7,352 nt of DNA from Acidobacteriota bacterium (GTDB lineage: Bacteria > Acidobacteriota > UBA6911 > RPQK01 > JADFOI01): assembly GCA_027295745.1 (NCBI GenBank), contig JAPUKI010000344.1, forward strand, positions 1 through 7,352, in the 5' to 3' direction. Shown in pieces: positions 5,999 through 7,352 of the stretch (position 1 is its first letter; the number at the start of each line of letters is the position of its first letter). The notes beneath the pieces were generated by a model. That model saw only the letters and a list, made by a program, of their open reading frames with translations, made no database searches and was not told the origin of the DNA. The position numbers and the translations under genes were made by a program.

Positions 5999-6358
5999 AT
6001 GGTCAAGGGAGCTAATGGAACGGCATTCGATTACTATCCTCGCCTGAAGAGGCTTCGAGAGTATGTCGAGCAAAATTATTCAGAACCCATTCCACTGGAA
6101 AAGGCCGCAGGGATAGCAATTCTGGAAAGCTCCTACTTTTCCTGTTACTTCCACGTTAAGGTAGGAATCACTTTCACGGAGTGGCTACGTCAAGTCCGAA
6201 TCAAGAAGGCAATGGAACTGATAAAAGCCAGTGATTTCTCAATAACAGAAGTCGCTTACGAAGTTGGCTTCGTGAGTCTAGGGGCATTTGAACGGGCATT
6301 CAAGAAGCACACACGGATCACACCGATGCGGTTCAAAAAATCCGTTGCTCCTGCATGA
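5999..6358 (+). CDS. Single-domain AraC/XylS-family transcription regulator
   Basis: The 119-aa protein is essentially only the double helix-turn-helix DNA-binding domain of the AraC family (about residues 14-115), the size class of MarA and SoxS. The first helix-turn-helix spans about 30-55 (IPLEKAAGIAILESSYFSCYF). After the linking helix (62-77) the second covers about 80-103, with the family signature SITEVAYEVGFVSLGAFERAFKKHT followed by ITPMRFKK (107-114). There is no sensor or dimerisation domain, so activity would be set by its abundance or by a partner. It is preceded by a strong ribosome binding site and a long leader. It converges with the second synthetase, whose stop codon lies 43 bases beyond its own. 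Possible targets are the repeat elements or the flanking synthetase genes; nothing in the sequence decides this. Confidence 0.88.
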   Translation: MVKGANGTAFDYYPRLKRLREYVEQNYSEPIPLEKAAGIAILESSYFSCYFHVKVGITFTEWLRQVRIKKAMELIKASDFSITEVAYEVGFVSLGAFERAFKKHTRITPMRFKKSVAPA

Positions 6359-6368
6359 GCATCTACCG

Positions 6369-6401
6369 ATCCTCCTGCTTACCCGCCTCAATCACCCTGT
6401 C
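6369..6401 (-). pseudogene. Relic of an HTH gene C-terminus
   Basis: Positions 6375-6394 are identical over 20 bases to 5048-5067, inside HTH gene 1, and similarity continues on both sides. On the minus strand the relic reads DRVIEAGKQEDR and then a stop, against DQMIEAGKQRER in HTH gene 1. Nothing of the rest of the domain is present: the relic directly abuts the TAA of the second synthetase at 6402-6404. It is best explained as the leftover tail of a third HTH copy whose front part was replaced in a recombination event. Confidence 0.6.
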
Positions 6402-7352
6402 TTAACTCGCGGCGACCCAGTCGGCCTTGTCCTCATGGTATCTCTGTGCTCGGTCGAGACAATCCTGTAACTCTTCAGCCAGAACCGAAAGGTTGGGTTC
6501 GCTGAACATGCTGCCGTGTGTTCCCGGAACCTCCCGGACATCTAGTCCCCCTCCCGCGCATCTCCTCCAGGCTTCGCTCTGGCCCGGGCTTCGGGCGGCC
6601 TTTGAAGTCTCGGCTTTAAACCAACTAACCCGGCCAGGATACGGCCGCGGCCTGTAGTTCCTTGCCGCTACTTGATAGTCCTTCCATCGAGCTTGAACCT
6701 CCGCAGGCAGAAAGTTCTCCACCGTAATCCCGTTCTTACGCCTTCTCCACCATTCCCGGAGATAGCCAAGCTTGCCCCTGAAGCACATCAGCATGAAATA
6801 AAGGAATCGTCGCCCATACCGGCGGATCTCCTCTCTCACGTGCTTGGCCTGGCTCTGCGGGCAGTAGGTATCGAACAGACCCACGAAAGCCACTTTCTCT
6901 CCCAGTTGATGTAGCTGTTGGGCCATCTCAAATGCCACCAGACCTCCAAAAGAATGTCCTCCTAAATAATACGGGCCTTTCTCCTGTATCGTCCGGATTT
7001 CTTCGATGTAACCGGCAGCAATCTCCTGGACCTGTCTCAGCCGGGGGTTGGCTTCGTCCAATCCCTGGGGTTGCAGAGCATAAACGGGCTGCTCCGGGCC
7101 CAGCAGACGCGCCAACGGGTAGTAGAAGAGAACATTGCACCAACCCGAGTGGACCCCGAAAAAAGGCGGCTTGCTCCCACCAGACTGGATCGTAACCAGG
7201 GTCGACCAGTTTGCCGAAAGACCTTCGTTTCTCAGAATCGCGGTCAATTTTTCGATGGTTGAGGCCTCGATCAAGGTTGCCGGGGGAAACTTTCTTTTAA
7301 AAACGACTTCGATGCTAGAGAACAAACGCAGGGCAAGCAGTGACGTCCCCCC
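6402..7352 (-). CDS. Second A-T-TE synthetase, C-terminal T-TE part (cut by window edge)
   Basis: The frame is open to the window edge and covers 316 aa. It begins inside the carrier domain at GGTSL, with the phosphopantetheine Ser codon at 7341-7343. The thioesterase triad is intact: Ser in GGHSFGG (codon 6951-6953), Asp in GLFDTY (6870-6872) and His in GTHGSMF (6516-6518). It aligns to the first synthetase without net gaps at a constant offset of 5544 bp. I count about 53 differences in 306 residues, roughly 83% identity. Substitutions are denser between the catalytic Asp and His, which includes the lid region. A start inside the visible part would cut the carrier domain, so the gene surely continues beyond 7352, most likely with an adenylation domain. 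Unlike the first copy it is not followed by a phosphopantetheinyl transferase; the transferase at 62-844 could serve both. Confidence 0.88.
   Translation of the reverse strand, partial: GGTSLLALRLFSSIEVVFKRKFPPATLIEASTIEKLTAILRNEGLSANWSTLVTIQSGGSKPPFFGVHSGWCNVLFYYPLARLLGPEQPVYALQPQGLDEANPRLRQVQEIAAGYIEEIRTIQEKGPYYLGGHSFGGLVAFEMAQQLHQLGEKVAFVGLFDTYCPQSQAKHVREEIRRYGRRFLYFMLMCFRGKLGYLREWWRRRKNGITVENFLPAEVQARWKDYQVAARNYRPRPYPGRVSWFKAETSKAARSPGQSEAWRRCAGGGLDVREVPGTHGSMFSEPNLSVLAEELQDCLDRAQRYHEDKADWVAAS

Noticed and set aside
858..7352. Synthetase copies as arms of a composite transposon
   Set aside because: The repeated arms are ordinary biosynthetic coding sequence; no transposase, terminal inverted repeats or target duplications are visible.
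1..7352. CRISPR array, tRNA or rRNA genes
   Set aside because: No regularly spaced repeats and no tRNA or rRNA signatures were seen on either strand.

Overview
The window looks like an accessory stretch from the chromosome of an environmental bacterium, probably Gram-negative, with moderate G+C. The sequence alone does not allow a taxonomic placement. The content is secondary metabolism (nonribosomal-peptide-synthetase-like enzymes and their activating transferase), a stress protein and a cluster of small DNA-binding regulators.

Layout. Positions 62-3473 (minus strand) hold a compact two-gene operon: a stand-alone adenylation-thiolation-thioesterase (A-T-TE) synthetase followed 13 bp later by an Sfp-type 4'-phosphopantetheinyl transferase whose ribosome binding site abuts the synthetase stop codon. 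A 297-bp divergent intergenic region follows, then a plus-strand tandem-domain universal stress protein (3771-4613). Convergent with it is a small, apparently frameshifted two-helix membrane protein gene (4618-4895, minus). Next come two tandem small excisionase/MerR-like helix-turn-helix genes (5021-5221 and 5355-5564, minus), a 434-bp noncoding stretch with short repeats, and a plus-strand single-domain AraC-type regulator (5999-6358). From 6402 to the window edge (minus) lies the C-terminal T-TE portion of a second A-T-TE synthetase. It aligns without net gaps to the first at a constant offset of 5544 bp, with about 83% protein identity by my count.

How it may work together. The transferase would load phosphopantetheine onto the carrier serine of both synthetases. 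The A domain lacks the aspartate that normally holds the alpha-amino group of an amino acid, and there is no condensation domain. That combination is known from A-T-TE enzymes that join two alpha-keto acids into quinones or furanones, so a small-molecule product of that kind is a reasonable hypothesis but is not proven here. A repeat of about 50 bp containing inverted repeats occurs three times, each time just upstream of a minus-strand gene: the first synthetase, the small membrane protein and one HTH gene. It is a candidate shared promoter/operator. A relic of a third HTH gene tail directly abuts the stop codon of the second synthetase, marking a likely recombination junction.
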